This document shows positions 41,804 through 51,531 of a stretch of DNA of 64,000 bases, piece by piece. Position numbers and translations under genes: made by a program. The notes beneath the pieces are model-generated. The model had not been told where the DNA came from. It saw nothing but the letters and a program-made list of their open reading frames with translations, and made no database searches. The stretch is from Diaminobutyricibacter sp. McL0608 (GTDB lineage Bacteria > Actinomycetota > Actinomycetes > Actinomycetales > Microbacteriaceae): the NCBI RefSeq assembly GCF_039613825.1, contig NZ_CP154826.1:3720001-3784000 (forward strand), given 5' to 3'. Each line of letters opens with the position of its first letter. Position 1 is the first letter of the stretch.

Positions 41804-42751
41804 TTAAGGATCCGTCAAGCCGACGAGTTGCGCGTTGGCCGCCCAGAGTCGCGTGGCCGCCGAGGTGTCGTTGGCGATCGGGTTCACGGTGGCCGGTTTG
41901 CGGCCCGAGAAGTAGACGCCGGAGACACCATCGACCTCGGGCGAGGAGGCGAGGTAGATCGACGTCTCAGCGCCACGCGCCGGAGACTTCATGAACGGCT
42001 TCAGCAGCGGGATCATGACCTTCCAGGCGGTGGACGAATCCTCGGCGGCGAACGACGTGCGGACCAGACCCGGATGCAGGGTGTTCGCGGTCACGCCGGT
42101 TCCTTTCAGCCGCCTGGCGAGCTCGAAGGTGAACAGGATGTCCGCCAGCTTCGACTGGTTGTACGCCGTCTGCCCGGAATAGTCGCGCTGGCCCTGCAGG
42201 TCGTCGAAGGCGATCCGTCCCATCCTCTGCGCACCCGACGACACGGTCACGATGCGGGCGGGAGCGCTCGCCTTCAAGCGATCGAGCAGCAACTCGGTGA
42301 GGAGGAAGGGAGCGAGCACATTGACCGCATATGTGTGCTCGAGCCCGTCGGCGGTGGCGTGACGGGTGGCCCAGAAGCCGCCCACGTTGTTGACCAGGAC
42401 ATCCAGTCGGGGGTACGCCTCCAGCACTGCGGTCGCGAGCCTGCGTACTTCGGCCTGCGACGACATGTCGGCCGGGAAGGCGTCGACGGATGCGGTGCCC
42501 ACGGTCCCGGCGGATGCGGTGCCCTCGGTCGCGGCGGATGCGGTGCGTCCAGCAGCGCCGGCGGATGCGGCCGCCGCCTCGCTCGCGATCGCTGCGGCCG
42601 CCGAAGCGGTGCGTCGCGCATCCCGCCCAGTGATCCCGACGCGAGCGCCGAGCGCCGCAAGTCCGAGGGCCGTCGCGCGGCCGATGCCGCCCGTGCCGCC
42701 TGTGACCAGGACTGTCTTGCCGGCCATCGGGCCGGGAGTGTTCTCTGCCAT
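41804..42751 (-). CDS. Short-chain dehydrogenase with low-complexity insert
   Basis: 315 aa resembling retinol-dehydrogenase-like SDRs: TGGTGGIG (16-23), NNVGG and YNQSKLA (catalytic Tyr/Lys). Residues about 48-90 are an Ala/Ser/Thr/Gly insert from near-24-bp DNA repeats (GGATGCGGTGCC, 42487-42560), placed between strand 2 and helix 3 where the fold tolerates loops. GGGGAGA precedes the ATG. Confidence 0.85.
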   Translation of the reverse strand: MAENTPGPMAGKTVLVTGGTGGIGRATALGLAALGARVGITGRDARRTASAAAAIASEAAAASAGAAGRTASAATEGTASAGTVGTASVDAFPADMSSQAEVRRLATAVLEAYPRLDVLVNNVGGFWATRHATADGLEHTYAVNVLAPFLLTELLLDRLKASAPARIVTVSSGAQRMGRIAFDDLQGQRDYSGQTAYNQSKLADILFTFELARRLKGTGVTANTLHPGLVRTSFAAEDSSTAWKVMIPLLKPFMKSPARGAETSIYLASSPEVDGVSGVYFSGRKPATVNPIANDTSAATRLWAANAQLVGLTDP

Positions 42752-42873
42752 CGCGATCTCCCCATCGGAACGTGCGGGGCGCGCTGCTCACGAGGGGCGG
42801 CCGTCTCTGTTGTGACTTCCTGCGTTCAGGGTACGCCTGCGCAGGCCTGCCGGTGCCCGAGAATGGATGCGTG

Positions 42874-43461
42874 ATGACCGACGCGGCACGTGTGCGACAG
42901 CTCCGCGCGGCCGGCATCGGCCTGGAGGCGATCACGCTCGCGTGGAACGTCGTCGGCGTGGTGGTGCTGCTCGTACTCGTGCTGCAGAGCACCTCTGTCG
43001 CACTGGCCGGCTTCGGACTCGACAGCCTGATCGAGATCGGCGCCAGCACCGTCGTCATCTGGGAGCTCACCGGCACCGACGCTGCCCGTCAGCGAGTCGC
43101 TCTGCGGCTCATCGGCTGGGCGTTCCTCGCCCTCGCGGCCTACCTGCTCGTGCAGTCGGCCGTCGCGCTGGTCACGGCCCACCGGCCGGTGCCGGGACCG
43201 GGCGGGATCTGGTGGACCGGCGCGACAGCTGTCGTGATGTTCTCGCTCGCGGCCGGCAAATGGCGCGTCGGGCGGGCGCTGCACAATCCGGTGCTGCTCA
43301 CCGAAGGTCGAGTGACGTTGATCGACGGCATCCTCGCCACCGCCGTGCTCGCGGGCCTCGAGCTGGACTACGCATTCGGATGGTGGTGGGCCGACCCGCT
43401 CGCCGGTCTCGTCATCGTCTACTACGCCATCCGCGAGGCCGTGCACATCTTCCGCGACTGA
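42874..43461 (+). CDS. Cation-efflux (CDF-like) membrane protein
   Basis: 195 aa with five to six TM helices and CDF-type metal motifs GLDSLIE (about 49-55) and WADPLAG (about 175-181). The C-terminal cytoplasmic domain is absent, giving a short TMEM163-like form. ATG at 42874, or GTG at 42871. Metal unknown. Confidence 0.75.
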   Translation: MTDAARVRQLRAAGIGLEAITLAWNVVGVVVLLVLVLQSTSVALAGFGLDSLIEIGASTVVIWELTGTDAARQRVALRLIGWAFLALAAYLLVQSAVALVTAHRPVPGPGGIWWTGATAVVMFSLAAGKWRVGRALHNPVLLTEGRVTLIDGILATAVLAGLELDYAFGWWWADPLAGLVIVYYAIREAVHIFRD

Positions 43462-43497
43462 ACCGCGCGCGCTTCGCCCGCGACCCAGGTGCCGCGA

Positions 43498-43743
43498 CTA
43501 CTCCTCGTGCTTGAGGGCTATCCCGATCGCGAAGAACGTGGGAGCCCAGTGCCCGATGAAGATGCCCCACCGATCGGCCTGAGCGCGCTCATCCCGCTTG
43601 CCGCGCGAGACCAGCCACGCGAGTATCGAGAGGATGATCGACGCGAACCCGGCCGCATACGCCTGCTCGCTTCGGAATCCCATGTCATGAAGGGTCGCGA
43701 TCGGGTTGAACCCGGCCGCCTTCTCAATCGTTGTCTTCGCCAT
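43498..43743 (-). CDS. Small membrane protein
   Basis: 81 aa with two predicted TM segments and a Lys/Arg-rich link (SRGKRDERAQADRWG). ATG at 43743, weak ribosome site. No family recognised. Confidence 0.65.
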   Translation of the reverse strand: MAKTTIEKAAGFNPIATLHDMGFRSEQAYAAGFASIILSILAWLVSRGKRDERAQADRWGIFIGHWAPTFFAIGIALKHEE

Positions 43744-43802
43744 GACTTCACTGTCCCACCGACTACACCGGAAGAAAAGTGAATTCGGCGTGCTGTTGAC
43801 GG

Positions 43803-44165
43803 CTACGCCGGATCGCGGTTGCCGTCGAGTTCGTTGCCGTTCTCCTTCAGGCGCTCCTGCTGACGGTAGAACTCGATCTCGCGATCCAGTTCGGCGAGCT
43901 GCTCCTCGGTCGACTTCGGACGCTCGAACCCGGTCGGGTGCGCCTGGCCGTGATGGCGTCCACCGCCCGTGTGCGTGCGCGGGGCCGGTGCCGGATATTC
44001 GCGCCCGAGTGTGAACCATAGGACGCTCCCGATGAGGGGCAGGAAGATCACCAGCAGGATCCACCCGAACTTGTGGATGTGTTTCACCTGCCATTCCGAC
44101 CGCAGGATGATGTCGATCAGGGCACCGATCATGATGAGCAGAACGAGGATGGGAAGCACAGCCAT
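43803..44165 (-). CDS. PLDc_N-domain membrane protein
   Basis: 120 aa with two TM helices (3-20, 34-52) around EWQVKHIHKFGWILLVI, the PLDc_N motif, and a charged C-terminus ending in a coiled coil (STEEQLAELDREIEFYRQQE). It lacks any HKD catalytic motif. Function unknown, probably an anchor. Confidence 0.78.
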   Translation of the reverse strand: MAVLPILVLLIMIGALIDIILRSEWQVKHIHKFGWILLVIFLPLIGSVLWFTLGREYPAPAPRTHTGGGRHHGQAHPTGFERPKSTEEQLAELDREIEFYRQQERLKENGNELDGNRDPA

Positions 44166-44311
44166 GCCGCACAGCCTATTGATCGGCGGCGCATAGCAGA
44201 AGCATGAACATGCTGCCTGGCGCATGCGTCCCACGAAGTGGGGACGGCGGATGCGATGGGGAGCGCCCTAGGGTCATCGTAGACACTCACCAACGGCCGA
44301 CGTGGGGAAGA

Positions 44312-44794
44312 ATGACGGACGCAGCGGACCACGACGTCGCCTCGCGCAGCCCCGTCGCAGGTTCCCGGCCGTGGCTCCATGCCCTCGCCGTCTACGCGAT
44401 CCTGGCCCTCGAAGGCTGGGTCACTGTTGTCGTGCTCTACGCGGTGCCGATCATGGACCTTGCCTGGAGCCCGTTCTTCCAGCTCGGCCAGACGGTCCTC
44501 ATGGCCGGAACGCTCGGCCTGCTCGGCTGGGCGTTCAACCGCACCGGGTACCGGTGGGTGTGGTCGGGCGCCATCGGGCTCGTCATCGGTCTCATCGGGC
44601 CGAAGCTCGTCCTGATCGCGGGCCTCAGCGCCCCCTGGCTGGTGGGCCTCGCGCCTGCGCTCGCCACGCTCATCCTCTATCGCGGACGTGCCCGCGTCAC
44701 CGGCATTGTGACACTGAGCATCGTGGTCACCGGCTACGTGGCCTTCGTCGTGCTCATCCTCATCGCGCTCGCCAACTGGCATTTCGTCTTCTGA
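44312..44794 (+). CDS. Five-helix membrane protein, unknown function
   Basis: 160 aa, about five TM helices, no motif. GGGGAAGA precedes the ATG. It ends 1 bp before the DUF2510 gene. Confidence 0.7.
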   Translation: MTDAADHDVASRSPVAGSRPWLHALAVYAILALEGWVTVVVLYAVPIMDLAWSPFFQLGQTVLMAGTLGLLGWAFNRTGYRWVWSGAIGLVIGLIGPKLVLIAGLSAPWLVGLAPALATLILYRGRARVTGIVTLSIVVTGYVAFVVLILIALANWHFVF

Positions 44795-44795
44795 G

Positions 44796-45809
44796 ATGGC
44801 AGACGAGACGAAGTCGCTGATCGTGCCGGGCTGGTACGCGGACCCCCTTCGGGCCGACGGTCTGCGCTGGTGGAACGGCGACGCGTGGACCGAGCACGTT
44901 CGGGATGCGGCCCCGCCTCCTCCGGTCGTCCAGCCGACCTACCTGCTCCCTCCCGCTCAATCCGCGCAGCCTGCCGCGCCCGTTCAGCCCGCCTACCCCG
45001 GCGAGGTCGCCTACCCCGGCCAGCCCGGTTACCAGCCCCAGCAGTTCGTGCACCGGCCGACGAACAACTCACTCGCCTGGTGGTCCTTCGGCCTGGGCGC
45101 GCTGTCGCTCTTCCTGACGGTCAGCGTGCTCATCCACAACTCGGCCACGTTCATCGTCTCGACCTCCGGCATTCTGGCCATCATCAATGGGGTGCGGGCG
45201 ATCAACCATCGGCGCCAGGGCCGTGCCACTGCGCGCGTGCTGCCGGTCCTCGGCATCGTCTTCGGCTCGATCGGCACCATCGTCATGGTGCTGAGCTTCG
45301 CCGCGGCGTTCCTTCCCCACGCGACCACCGACCCGACGATCGGGGCACAGCCGCAGCCGGGAACGCTCAATCCGCTCGGCCGCCAGCCGAAGACGCCGTT
45401 GCCCGACACCGTGCTCAATTCCTACAACGGCGTCGCGGTGACGACCGCCTCAGCCCAGGCGGTCGGCTGCCGACTGACAGACCTCCCGCTTCCGTTTCCG
45501 TCCAGCACTCTCGCGAAGACCGCGGACCGCCAGGAACAGGACCTGATGAGCTGGGACATCCAGCCGGTGTCGCAGGGGCTCGTCGCAGCGAAGAGGGCGG
45601 CAGGGACCTGGCCGTCGCTACAGGTCGACCCTGCCGACGGGCGCGTCTTCACCGCTGACTGCCGGCCCATCGGATTCATCCCCGTCGGCACGACGCTCGA
45701 ATACGCGATCTCGCCGGACAGGGCCAACGCCGCCCTGCTCATCGGGGATGCGACGAACAGGCTCGCAGTCCTCTGGCGAAGCACCGACAACACGATCTAC
45801 CTGGAGTGA
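44796..45809 (+). CDS. DUF2510-domain membrane protein
   Basis: 337 aa: DUF2510 at the N-terminus (VPGWYADPLRADGLRWWNGD with WTEHV), a Pro/Gln/Tyr-rich linker, two TM segments (about 94-112 and 150-172) and an extracytoplasmic C-terminal domain with two cysteines (about 226 and 289). Typical actinobacterial surface-associated protein of unknown role. Confidence 0.82.
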   Translation: MADETKSLIVPGWYADPLRADGLRWWNGDAWTEHVRDAAPPPPVVQPTYLLPPAQSAQPAAPVQPAYPGEVAYPGQPGYQPQQFVHRPTNNSLAWWSFGLGALSLFLTVSVLIHNSATFIVSTSGILAIINGVRAINHRRQGRATARVLPVLGIVFGSIGTIVMVLSFAAAFLPHATTDPTIGAQPQPGTLNPLGRQPKTPLPDTVLNSYNGVAVTTASAQAVGCRLTDLPLPFPSSTLAKTADRQEQDLMSWDIQPVSQGLVAAKRAAGTWPSLQVDPADGRVFTADCRPIGFIPVGTTLEYAISPDRANAALLIGDATNRLAVLWRSTDNTIYLE

Positions 45810-45834
45810 CCGGGGCCCGGGCGATCCGATAGCG

Positions 45835-47250
45835 CTACTTCCCGGCGACGGTCGGGATGCTCCGGTCGAGCACTGTGAGAACGAGCACCGCGACTCCGAG
45901 CCCACCGAGCACCCACGCGAGAGCGTGCAGTCCACTGTCGGTCGCGGCCTGGCCGAACGTGATCCCGATGAGGCTCGACGAGAAGATCGCACCGATGTAC
46001 CCGAAGGTCCGGTAGAGCCCGGAGGCGACCGCGATCTCGTCGGCGGGGGTCTGGACGTACAGGGTCGCCTGGTTCGCGAATCCACTGAACCCGTTGGTGA
46101 AGCCGAGCAGCAGTGACATGCCGATGAGCACATACACGCTCGAGTCGCTCGTGATCAGCAGCATCACGGCCGAACTCAGCACCATCGCGACGGAGGCGAG
46201 GATCAGCGGCCAGCGCACCCAGCCGCGCGCAGACACCACCCTCGCGATCACGATGCTGAGGCCGAAGAGCGGAAGCAGGATGAGGCCGACCGCCGACGCG
46301 CTCAGGTGCGCGCTCTGCTCCATCCACTGGCTCGTCCCGTACAGGGTCGCGTAGATCCCCAGGGCGACGAGGGTCTGGCGCAGGTAGGTGCGTTGCAGCG
46401 GACGGTTGCGGGCGAGCATCCGCACGTCGATGAGCGGGCGCGACGCGCGGCGCTCCCAGAGGAACAGCGCCGCGGCGAGCACGACGATCGCGCCGAGCAG
46501 CCACCAGTTCGGGGCGGAGAGACCCGAGAGGAAGAGGAGCAGGGAGACGATCGTGCCGGCGAACAGCAGGATGCCGGGGAGGTCGAGCGAGGTCAGCAGG
46601 CCGCCGCGGTCACGGCGGGGGAGCGGGGTGTCCCGCGCGACGCCGAGCAGCGTGGCGACGAAGGTGATGAGGGCGAGCGGGATGTTGACCGCGAACAGGG
46701 CGCGCCATCCGAAGGCGCCCGCGAGGATGCCACCGAGCGGCAGCCCGAAGACGGCGGTGACCTGCGCTGCGATCGAGAAGTTGCCGAGCACGCGGCTCGG
46801 CACGCCCATCCCGACACTGTCGGCCCGCCGGCGGACCATCGCCATCGCCGTCGGGTAGGCGGCCGATGTTCCGACTCCGATGAGAGCGCGGGACAGCAGC
46901 AGGAACCCGAACGCGGGTGCCAGGGTGCCGATCACGCCGCCGGCGAACAGGATCAGGATGCCCGCCAGGAACACCCGGCGCGGCCCGAACAGGGTGGACA
47001 GCTTGCCCATCGTCGGCTGCATCACGGCGCTGCAGAGATAGAGCACGGAGATGAGGGATGCGGTCGTGCCCGGCCCCGAGTGGAAGTCGACGCCGATGCC
47101 CACGAGCCCCGTCGCGATCATCGAGCTGTTGATCGGATTCAGCGTCGAGCCGAGCAGCAGCGGCGCGGTGAACGTCCACGGGAACGGTTTGCGCCCGGCC
47201 GCGTCCCCGACCGGTTCAGTGGCGGCCTCCGTGGTCTTGCCCACGGTCAT
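45835..47250 (-). CDS. MFS drug-efflux transporter (DHA2 type)
   Basis: 471 aa with 12-14 TM helices, STLNPINSSMIATGLVGIGV at TM1 and GPRRVF in the loop after TM2, as in EmrB/QacA exporters. It directly follows and overlaps (ATGA) a MarR regulator, the usual arrangement for inducible efflux. Substrate unknown. Confidence 0.88.
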   Translation of the reverse strand: MTVGKTTEAATEPVGDAAGRKPFPWTFTAPLLLGSTLNPINSSMIATGLVGIGVDFHSGPGTTASLISVLYLCSAVMQPTMGKLSTLFGPRRVFLAGILILFAGGVIGTLAPAFGFLLLSRALIGVGTSAAYPTAMAMVRRRADSVGMGVPSRVLGNFSIAAQVTAVFGLPLGGILAGAFGWRALFAVNIPLALITFVATLLGVARDTPLPRRDRGGLLTSLDLPGILLFAGTIVSLLLFLSGLSAPNWWLLGAIVVLAAALFLWERRASRPLIDVRMLARNRPLQRTYLRQTLVALGIYATLYGTSQWMEQSAHLSASAVGLILLPLFGLSIVIARVVSARGWVRWPLILASVAMVLSSAVMLLITSDSSVYVLIGMSLLLGFTNGFSGFANQATLYVQTPADEIAVASGLYRTFGYIGAIFSSSLIGITFGQAATDSGLHALAWVLGGLGVAVLVLTVLDRSIPTVAGK

Positions 47251-47714
47251 GGCGTCTCCGCGAGCCGCCGGATCAGCTCGACGCTCGAGGCGAGAGCGGC
47301 CTGTTCGTCGTCGGTGAGCCGGGTGCGGATGGCGCGGAACAGCCAGTCCTCGCGGGCGAGACGACCCGTTGCGAACAGTTCTCGTGCTTCGTCGGTGAGG
47401 TGCAGGACGGATTTGCGTCCGTCGCGCTCGTCGGGGGTGCGCGAGACCAGGCCGGCCTCCTCGAGCACCGCCACGGTCGCCGCCATCGACTGAGGCCGCA
47501 CACCTTCGGCGCGGGCCAGGTCGCTGAGGGTCGCAGGTCCCCCGCGTTCCAGGCGGCCGAGCGCCGAGAGCTGCGACCGGGTGAAGTCGCCGATGGTGGC
47601 CTCCTGGCGGAGACGGCGCATCAGGCCGCCGAGCGCGACCCGGAGATCGCCGGCGAGCTCGTGCGTCGCGAGGAGGCTCACGCCGTCGGTTGCGAGCTGC
47701 GTGCGTGGGGTCAT
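47247..47714 (-). CDS. MarR-family regulator
   Basis: 155 aa winged-helix protein: LSDLARAEGVRPQSMAATV recognition region and wing DERDGRKSVLHLTDEA. First gene of the MFS operon. Probably a repressor that binds the 47736 inverted repeat and releases on ligand. Confidence 0.9.
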   Translation of the reverse strand: MTPRTQLATDGVSLLATHELAGDLRVALGGLMRRLRQEATIGDFTRSQLSALGRLERGGPATLSDLARAEGVRPQSMAATVAVLEEAGLVSRTPDERDGRKSVLHLTDEARELFATGRLAREDWLFRAIRTRLTDDEQAALASSVELIRRLAETP

Positions 47715-47735
47715 GGCTGAAACTCTACCAAACTA

Positions 47736-47761
47736 TTCAGGCAACTGAACAGTTGGCTGAA
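47736..47761. promoter_or_regulatory. Probable MarR operator
   Basis: A 26-bp inverted repeat: TTCAGGCAACTG, two bases, then CAGTTGGCTGAA (11 of 12 pairs). It starts 22 bp upstream of the MarR start codon, so it overlaps the promoter. Confidence 0.7.
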
Positions 47762-47802
47762 CATCCGATGGTTTGCGCCGCCCGCGTGCCATGATCGGAG
47801 AT

Positions 47803-48726
47803 GTGACCGGGCGACTGATGCTCCTCGATACTGCGGCCCTCTACTTTCGCGGGTTCTACGGCGTGCCCGACACCGTTCGCGCACCCGACGGCAGTCCCGT
47901 CAACGCCGTGCGCGGGCTGCTCGACATCATCGCGAGACTCGTCACCGACTACGTACCGGCCCAGCTCGTCGCCTGCTGGGATGACAACTGGCGCCCGGGC
48001 TGGCGCGTCGACCTCCTCCCGAGCTACAAGGCGCATCGCGTCGCACAGGCCGTGCCCGGCGGCGTGGATGTTGAAGAAGTGCCCGAGCTGCTGGTCGCCC
48101 AGGTGCCGCTCATCCGCGAACTCCTCGGCACACTCGGTATCGCGATCGTCGGCGCCCCGGGCTACGAGGCGGACGATGTGATCGGAAGTCTCGCGACCCA
48201 GGCGACCGTCCCCGTAGACATCGTCACCAGCGACCGCGACCTTCTGCAGCTCGTCGATGACGCCAGCGACGTGCGGCTCATCTCGACGGCGAAAGGGATG
48301 AGCAACCTCGAAGTCGTGACCGACGCCGTCGTCGAAAAGAAGTACGGGATCACTTCGCGGCAGTACGCGGACTTCGCCGTGATGCGCGGCGACCCGTCCG
48401 ACGGGCTCCCCGGCGTAGCGGGGGTCGGCGAGAAGACCGCCGCCGGGCTGCTCCGCGAATTCGGCGATCTCGAGGGGATCATCGAGGCCGCGGACGATGA
48501 CGACGTCCCGCTGTCGCCGGCTGTGCGCGGGCGGTTGCGCGGGGCATCCGATTACCTCGCGGTCGCGCCGCGCGTCGTGGAGGTCGCCCGGGACATCACG
48601 TTCGATGAGTTCGACGCGAGCATCCGCCCCCTCGACGCGGCCGCCCTTGCTGCCGCCCACGCTCTCGGCGAGCGCTACGGGCTCGGCGGTTCTCTCGAGC
48701 GAGCCCTCCGCGCCCTCGGAAACTGA
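47803..48726 (+). CDS. Stand-alone 5'-3' exonuclease (FEN-like)
   Basis: 307 aa, equivalent to the nuclease domain of DNA polymerase I. Metal-site segments: LMLLDTAALYFRGFYG, GYEADDVIGSLA, TSDRDLLQLV and MRGDPSDGLPGVAGVGEKTA (helix-3-turn). It removes RNA primers or flaps. The GTG at 47803 fits the family start best; ATG at 47791 or 47818 is possible, as the GGAG is only 2 nt away. Confidence 0.88.
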   Translation: MTGRLMLLDTAALYFRGFYGVPDTVRAPDGSPVNAVRGLLDIIARLVTDYVPAQLVACWDDNWRPGWRVDLLPSYKAHRVAQAVPGGVDVEEVPELLVAQVPLIRELLGTLGIAIVGAPGYEADDVIGSLATQATVPVDIVTSDRDLLQLVDDASDVRLISTAKGMSNLEVVTDAVVEKKYGITSRQYADFAVMRGDPSDGLPGVAGVGEKTAAGLLREFGDLEGIIEAADDDDVPLSPAVRGRLRGASDYLAVAPRVVEVARDITFDEFDASIRPLDAAALAAAHALGERYGLGGSLERALRALGN

Positions 48727-48729
48727 CGC

Positions 48730-48786
48730 CGAGCACAGGAAAAGTCCCGCTTTGAGCGCCGCATAGTCCGCGTTTTCCTGTGCTCG
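48730..48786. repeat. 57-bp palindromic element, copy B
   Basis: CGAGCACAGG to CCTGTGCTCG, with the arms extending to 16 bp here (GCCGAGCACAGGAAAA). It starts 3 bp after the exonuclease stop and faces a convergent gene. Confidence 0.88.
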
Positions 48787-48809
48787 GCAGTTGCTGCGCC
48801 CGGCCCAGC

Positions 48810-49565
48810 TCACACGACGAAGGGAATGAGGGCCTTTCGGTCGGGCGGGTAGTCGTCGAACGTGTCCCGGTACCAGCGATGGTTGGCCATCGCGCGGGGC
48901 GCCAGGTTGGCGAACGTGTAGAGCGCGAACGAGAAGCCGGCCAGCGACCAGGTCGCGATCGCCCATCCGGTCCATTCGACGATCTCGCCGAGGTAGTTCG
49001 GGCTGGACACGAACCGGTAGCCGCCGCCGAAAGGGATGCGGTACCCGGTCGCACCCGACCGGCGTAGACGACGGAGGATGCGGTCCGAACCGAGGTTGAG
49101 CGAGAAGCCGCCAATGAAGACGACGAGCCCGACAATGAAGCGCGGGTCGGCGAGCCACGAAGTCGGATAGGTGCCGTATTCGGAGATCCAGCGCGCGTTG
49201 ACCCAGGTGTTGAGCACGTTGAAGACGATGGCCATCCCCATGACCGACACGGGCATCCTGCCGCCGCCGCGCATCAGCAACGGGTAGACGAACGCCCGCT
49301 GCACGTAGTGCACCTGCCAGAGCAGAAGGAACACGAGCGGGACCAGCTCCGCCCGGTGCGCGCCGAACAGGTAGAAGAGGAGGAACAGGAGGGATGCGGG
49401 GCTCTCCATGATCAGCCAGCCGACGCGCGCCGGCACGGTCGGCCCCCACCCGCCGCGGCCGTGCCGTCCGTAAGGGGCGACGATGAAACAGAGGCCGATG
49501 AAGGTGACCACGGCGAGCGCGATCTCGAGGTACACGAACCAGCGGTACGGGCTCTCGGCGGGCAT
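48810..49565 (-). CDS. Steroid 5-alpha-reductase-like membrane protein
   Basis: 251 aa with six TM helices and the C-terminal family signature FVSSPNYLGEIVEWTGWA and YPPDRKALIPFVV. In the family this domain binds NADPH and reduces enone bonds. Substrate unknown; it stands alone. Confidence 0.82.
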   Translation of the reverse strand: MPAESPYRWFVYLEIALAVVTFIGLCFIVAPYGRHGRGGWGPTVPARVGWLIMESPASLLFLLFYLFGAHRAELVPLVFLLLWQVHYVQRAFVYPLLMRGGGRMPVSVMGMAIVFNVLNTWVNARWISEYGTYPTSWLADPRFIVGLVVFIGGFSLNLGSDRILRRLRRSGATGYRIPFGGGYRFVSSPNYLGEIVEWTGWAIATWSLAGFSFALYTFANLAPRAMANHRWYRDTFDDYPPDRKALIPFVV

Positions 49566-49651
49566 GCCCGCAGTCTAATGAGCGGGCTCCCCGGCCCGGG
49601 AGCGACCGACGGTCGTAGGGTGGATGCGCATCCGAGGAAAGGGGCTGCACC

Positions 49652-49945
49652 GTGACCGAAGTTCAGGTGATCGCCCGGTACACCGTCAAGCCGGGCAACG
49701 AGGAACAGGTGCACACACTGTTGCGCGAACTCGCAGCGGCTGCGCGCACCGAACCGGGGAACCTCGCGTTCGATGTCTGCGCGCTCGTCGCCGACCCGCG
49801 CCAGGTGGTGCTGCTCGAACGCTACGTCTCCCGTGCGGCGTTCGAGGACCACCGCACTACACCGCATTTCAAGCGGCTGGTGCTCGACAGTATCGTGCCG
49901 CTGCTCGAGTCGCGCGTCGTCGAGCTCTTCGACGCCGCCGAGTAG
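49652..49945 (+). CDS. Antibiotic-biosynthesis-monooxygenase-fold protein
   Basis: 97 aa ABM domain (QVIARYTVKPGNEEQVHTLL; HRTTPHFKRL), a cofactor-free dimeric fold often acting on quinones or haem. GTG start behind GAGGAAAGG. Confidence 0.85.
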   Translation: MTEVQVIARYTVKPGNEEQVHTLLRELAAAARTEPGNLAFDVCALVADPRQVVLLERYVSRAAFEDHRTTPHFKRLVLDSIVPLLESRVVELFDAAE

Positions 49946-49979
49946 ACGACCGACCGGCGACCGGACGACCGGCGCGACC

Positions 49980-51395
49980 TCACATCGTGTCGAGGATTCC
50001 TGTCAGCTGGTCGAATGTCGTCATCGGGTTGACGATCGCGAACCGGGTGTTAGGGCGCCCCTGGTGCGAGCTCGGCGTGACGAAGGCCCGCTGCTCGTCG
50101 AGCAGCCGTGCCGACCAGGCAGCATAGTCCGCCCGGGTCCAGCCATCGCGTTCGAAGACGACGACGGACAGCTGCGGCTGACGCACCAGGCTCAGCCCGT
50201 CGCGCCGGTCGATCTCATCGGCGATATCGCGCGCAAGCTGAATGGATGCGCTGATCGCGTCGCGATACGCCTTCTCTCCGTAGGTCGCGAGCGAGAACCA
50301 CAGCGGGAGGCCACGAGCGCGGCGGGTGAGGTGAGCCGCGTAGTCCGACGGGCTCCACTCGGTCGTCTCGGTCAGGGTGTCGAGGTACTCGGCGTGCTGC
50401 GTGTGGGCGCGCCGGCCCGTTTCGGGGTCGGCGTAGATGAGGGCGCAGGCGTCGAACGGGGCGAACAACCACTTGTGCGGGTCGACGATGACCGAGTCGG
50501 CCCGTTCGACTCCCGCGAAATGGTGGCGCGCCAGCGGGGAGAGCATGCCGGCAAGCCCGTAGGCGCCGTCGACGTGCAGCCAGAAGTCGAACTCGTCCTT
50601 GAGGGCGGCGATGGATGCGAGGTCGTCGACGATGCCGAAGTTCGTCGAGCCCGCCGTCGCGACGACGGCGAAGACTGAGGCGCCGTGCTCGGCGAGCGCC
50701 TCACGGACAGCGCCTCCCGCAAGAGCGCCGCCGTCACCCGGCGCGACCGGGACGACCTCGATGTCCATGACCCGCGCGGCCGATGCGATCGACGAGTGCG
50801 CCTCGGCGCTGCAGACCACCTTCCACCGATCCGGTCGCCCGAGACCGTCCGTTTCTGCTCGGGCGCGGGCGTGCTCGCGGGCGGCGACCAGTGCCGACAG
50901 GTTGCCGAGCGTGCCTCCCTGCACGAACACTCCGCCGGCTCCGGCCGGCAGCCCGAACTCGCCGGCCAGCCAGGCGAGCACCTCGTTCTCTGCGAAGACG
51001 GCACCCGACCCTTCGAGCCAGGAGCCGCCGTAGACAGCGCTGGCCGAGACGACGAGGTCGAAGGCGGTCGCGGCCTTCGTGGGCGCCGTCGGGATGAAGG
51101 ACAGGTACTGCGGATGGTCGGTCGTGATGCAGGCGGGAGCCAGCACGTTCTCGAAGAGCTCGAGAGCCCGGGTCGCCCCGATGCCCTCTTCTACGATCGT
51201 GTTGCCTGCGAGCCGCCGGAGTTCGTATTCGGCCTGGGGCCGGTCGAGCGGGGTGTCGCTGCTCAGGATGCGCCGGCGGGAGTAGTCGAGTACCAGGTCG
51301 ACGAGGCTCTCCGTCTCGGTCGAGACCGCGTGCATCCGTCTCGGTCCCGGGGCCGCGGCCTCGGACCCGTCACCGGTGTCGTCATGTCGTCCCAT
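49980..51395 (-). CDS. PLP-dependent group II decarboxylase
   Basis: 471 aa fold-type I enzyme: substrate loop YLSFIPTAPTKAA, VFVQGGTLGNLSAL, HVDGAYG (Asp binding the pyridine N) and PLP lysine in VDPHKWLFAPFDAC. Related to aromatic-L-amino-acid and glutamate decarboxylases; substrate unassigned. ATG at 51395 has AAAGG 6 nt upstream. Confidence 0.88.
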   Translation of the reverse strand: MGRHDDTGDGSEAAAPGPRRMHAVSTETESLVDLVLDYSRRRILSSDTPLDRPQAEYELRRLAGNTIVEEGIGATRALELFENVLAPACITTDHPQYLSFIPTAPTKAATAFDLVVSASAVYGGSWLEGSGAVFAENEVLAWLAGEFGLPAGAGGVFVQGGTLGNLSALVAAREHARARAETDGLGRPDRWKVVCSAEAHSSIASAARVMDIEVVPVAPGDGGALAGGAVREALAEHGASVFAVVATAGSTNFGIVDDLASIAALKDEFDFWLHVDGAYGLAGMLSPLARHHFAGVERADSVIVDPHKWLFAPFDACALIYADPETGRRAHTQHAEYLDTLTETTEWSPSDYAAHLTRRARGLPLWFSLATYGEKAYRDAISASIQLARDIADEIDRRDGLSLVRQPQLSVVVFERDGWTRADYAAWSARLLDEQRAFVTPSSHQGRPNTRFAIVNPMTTFDQLTGILDTM

Positions 51396-51460
51396 GAGCA
51401 TCCTTTCGCCTGTGCACCGCAGCGGCGGCTACGACAGGCTCCCATATCGGAGGCCGCTAC

Positions 51461-51517
51461 GCATAATTCGGTCTCGAAACCTGCTTGCGACGCACCATAG
51501 TTGCGCCACAAGCAGGG
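51461..51517. promoter_or_regulatory. Promoter region with inverted repeat CCTGCTTG/CAAGCAGG
   Basis: CCTGCTTG (near 51480) and CAAGCAGG (near 51510) are perfect 8-bp arms flanking repeated TTGCG motifs, between the decarboxylase start and the aldo/keto reductase stop. It is probably the decarboxylase promoter/operator. Confidence 0.4.
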
Positions 51518-51531
51518 TCAACGCAATAAAC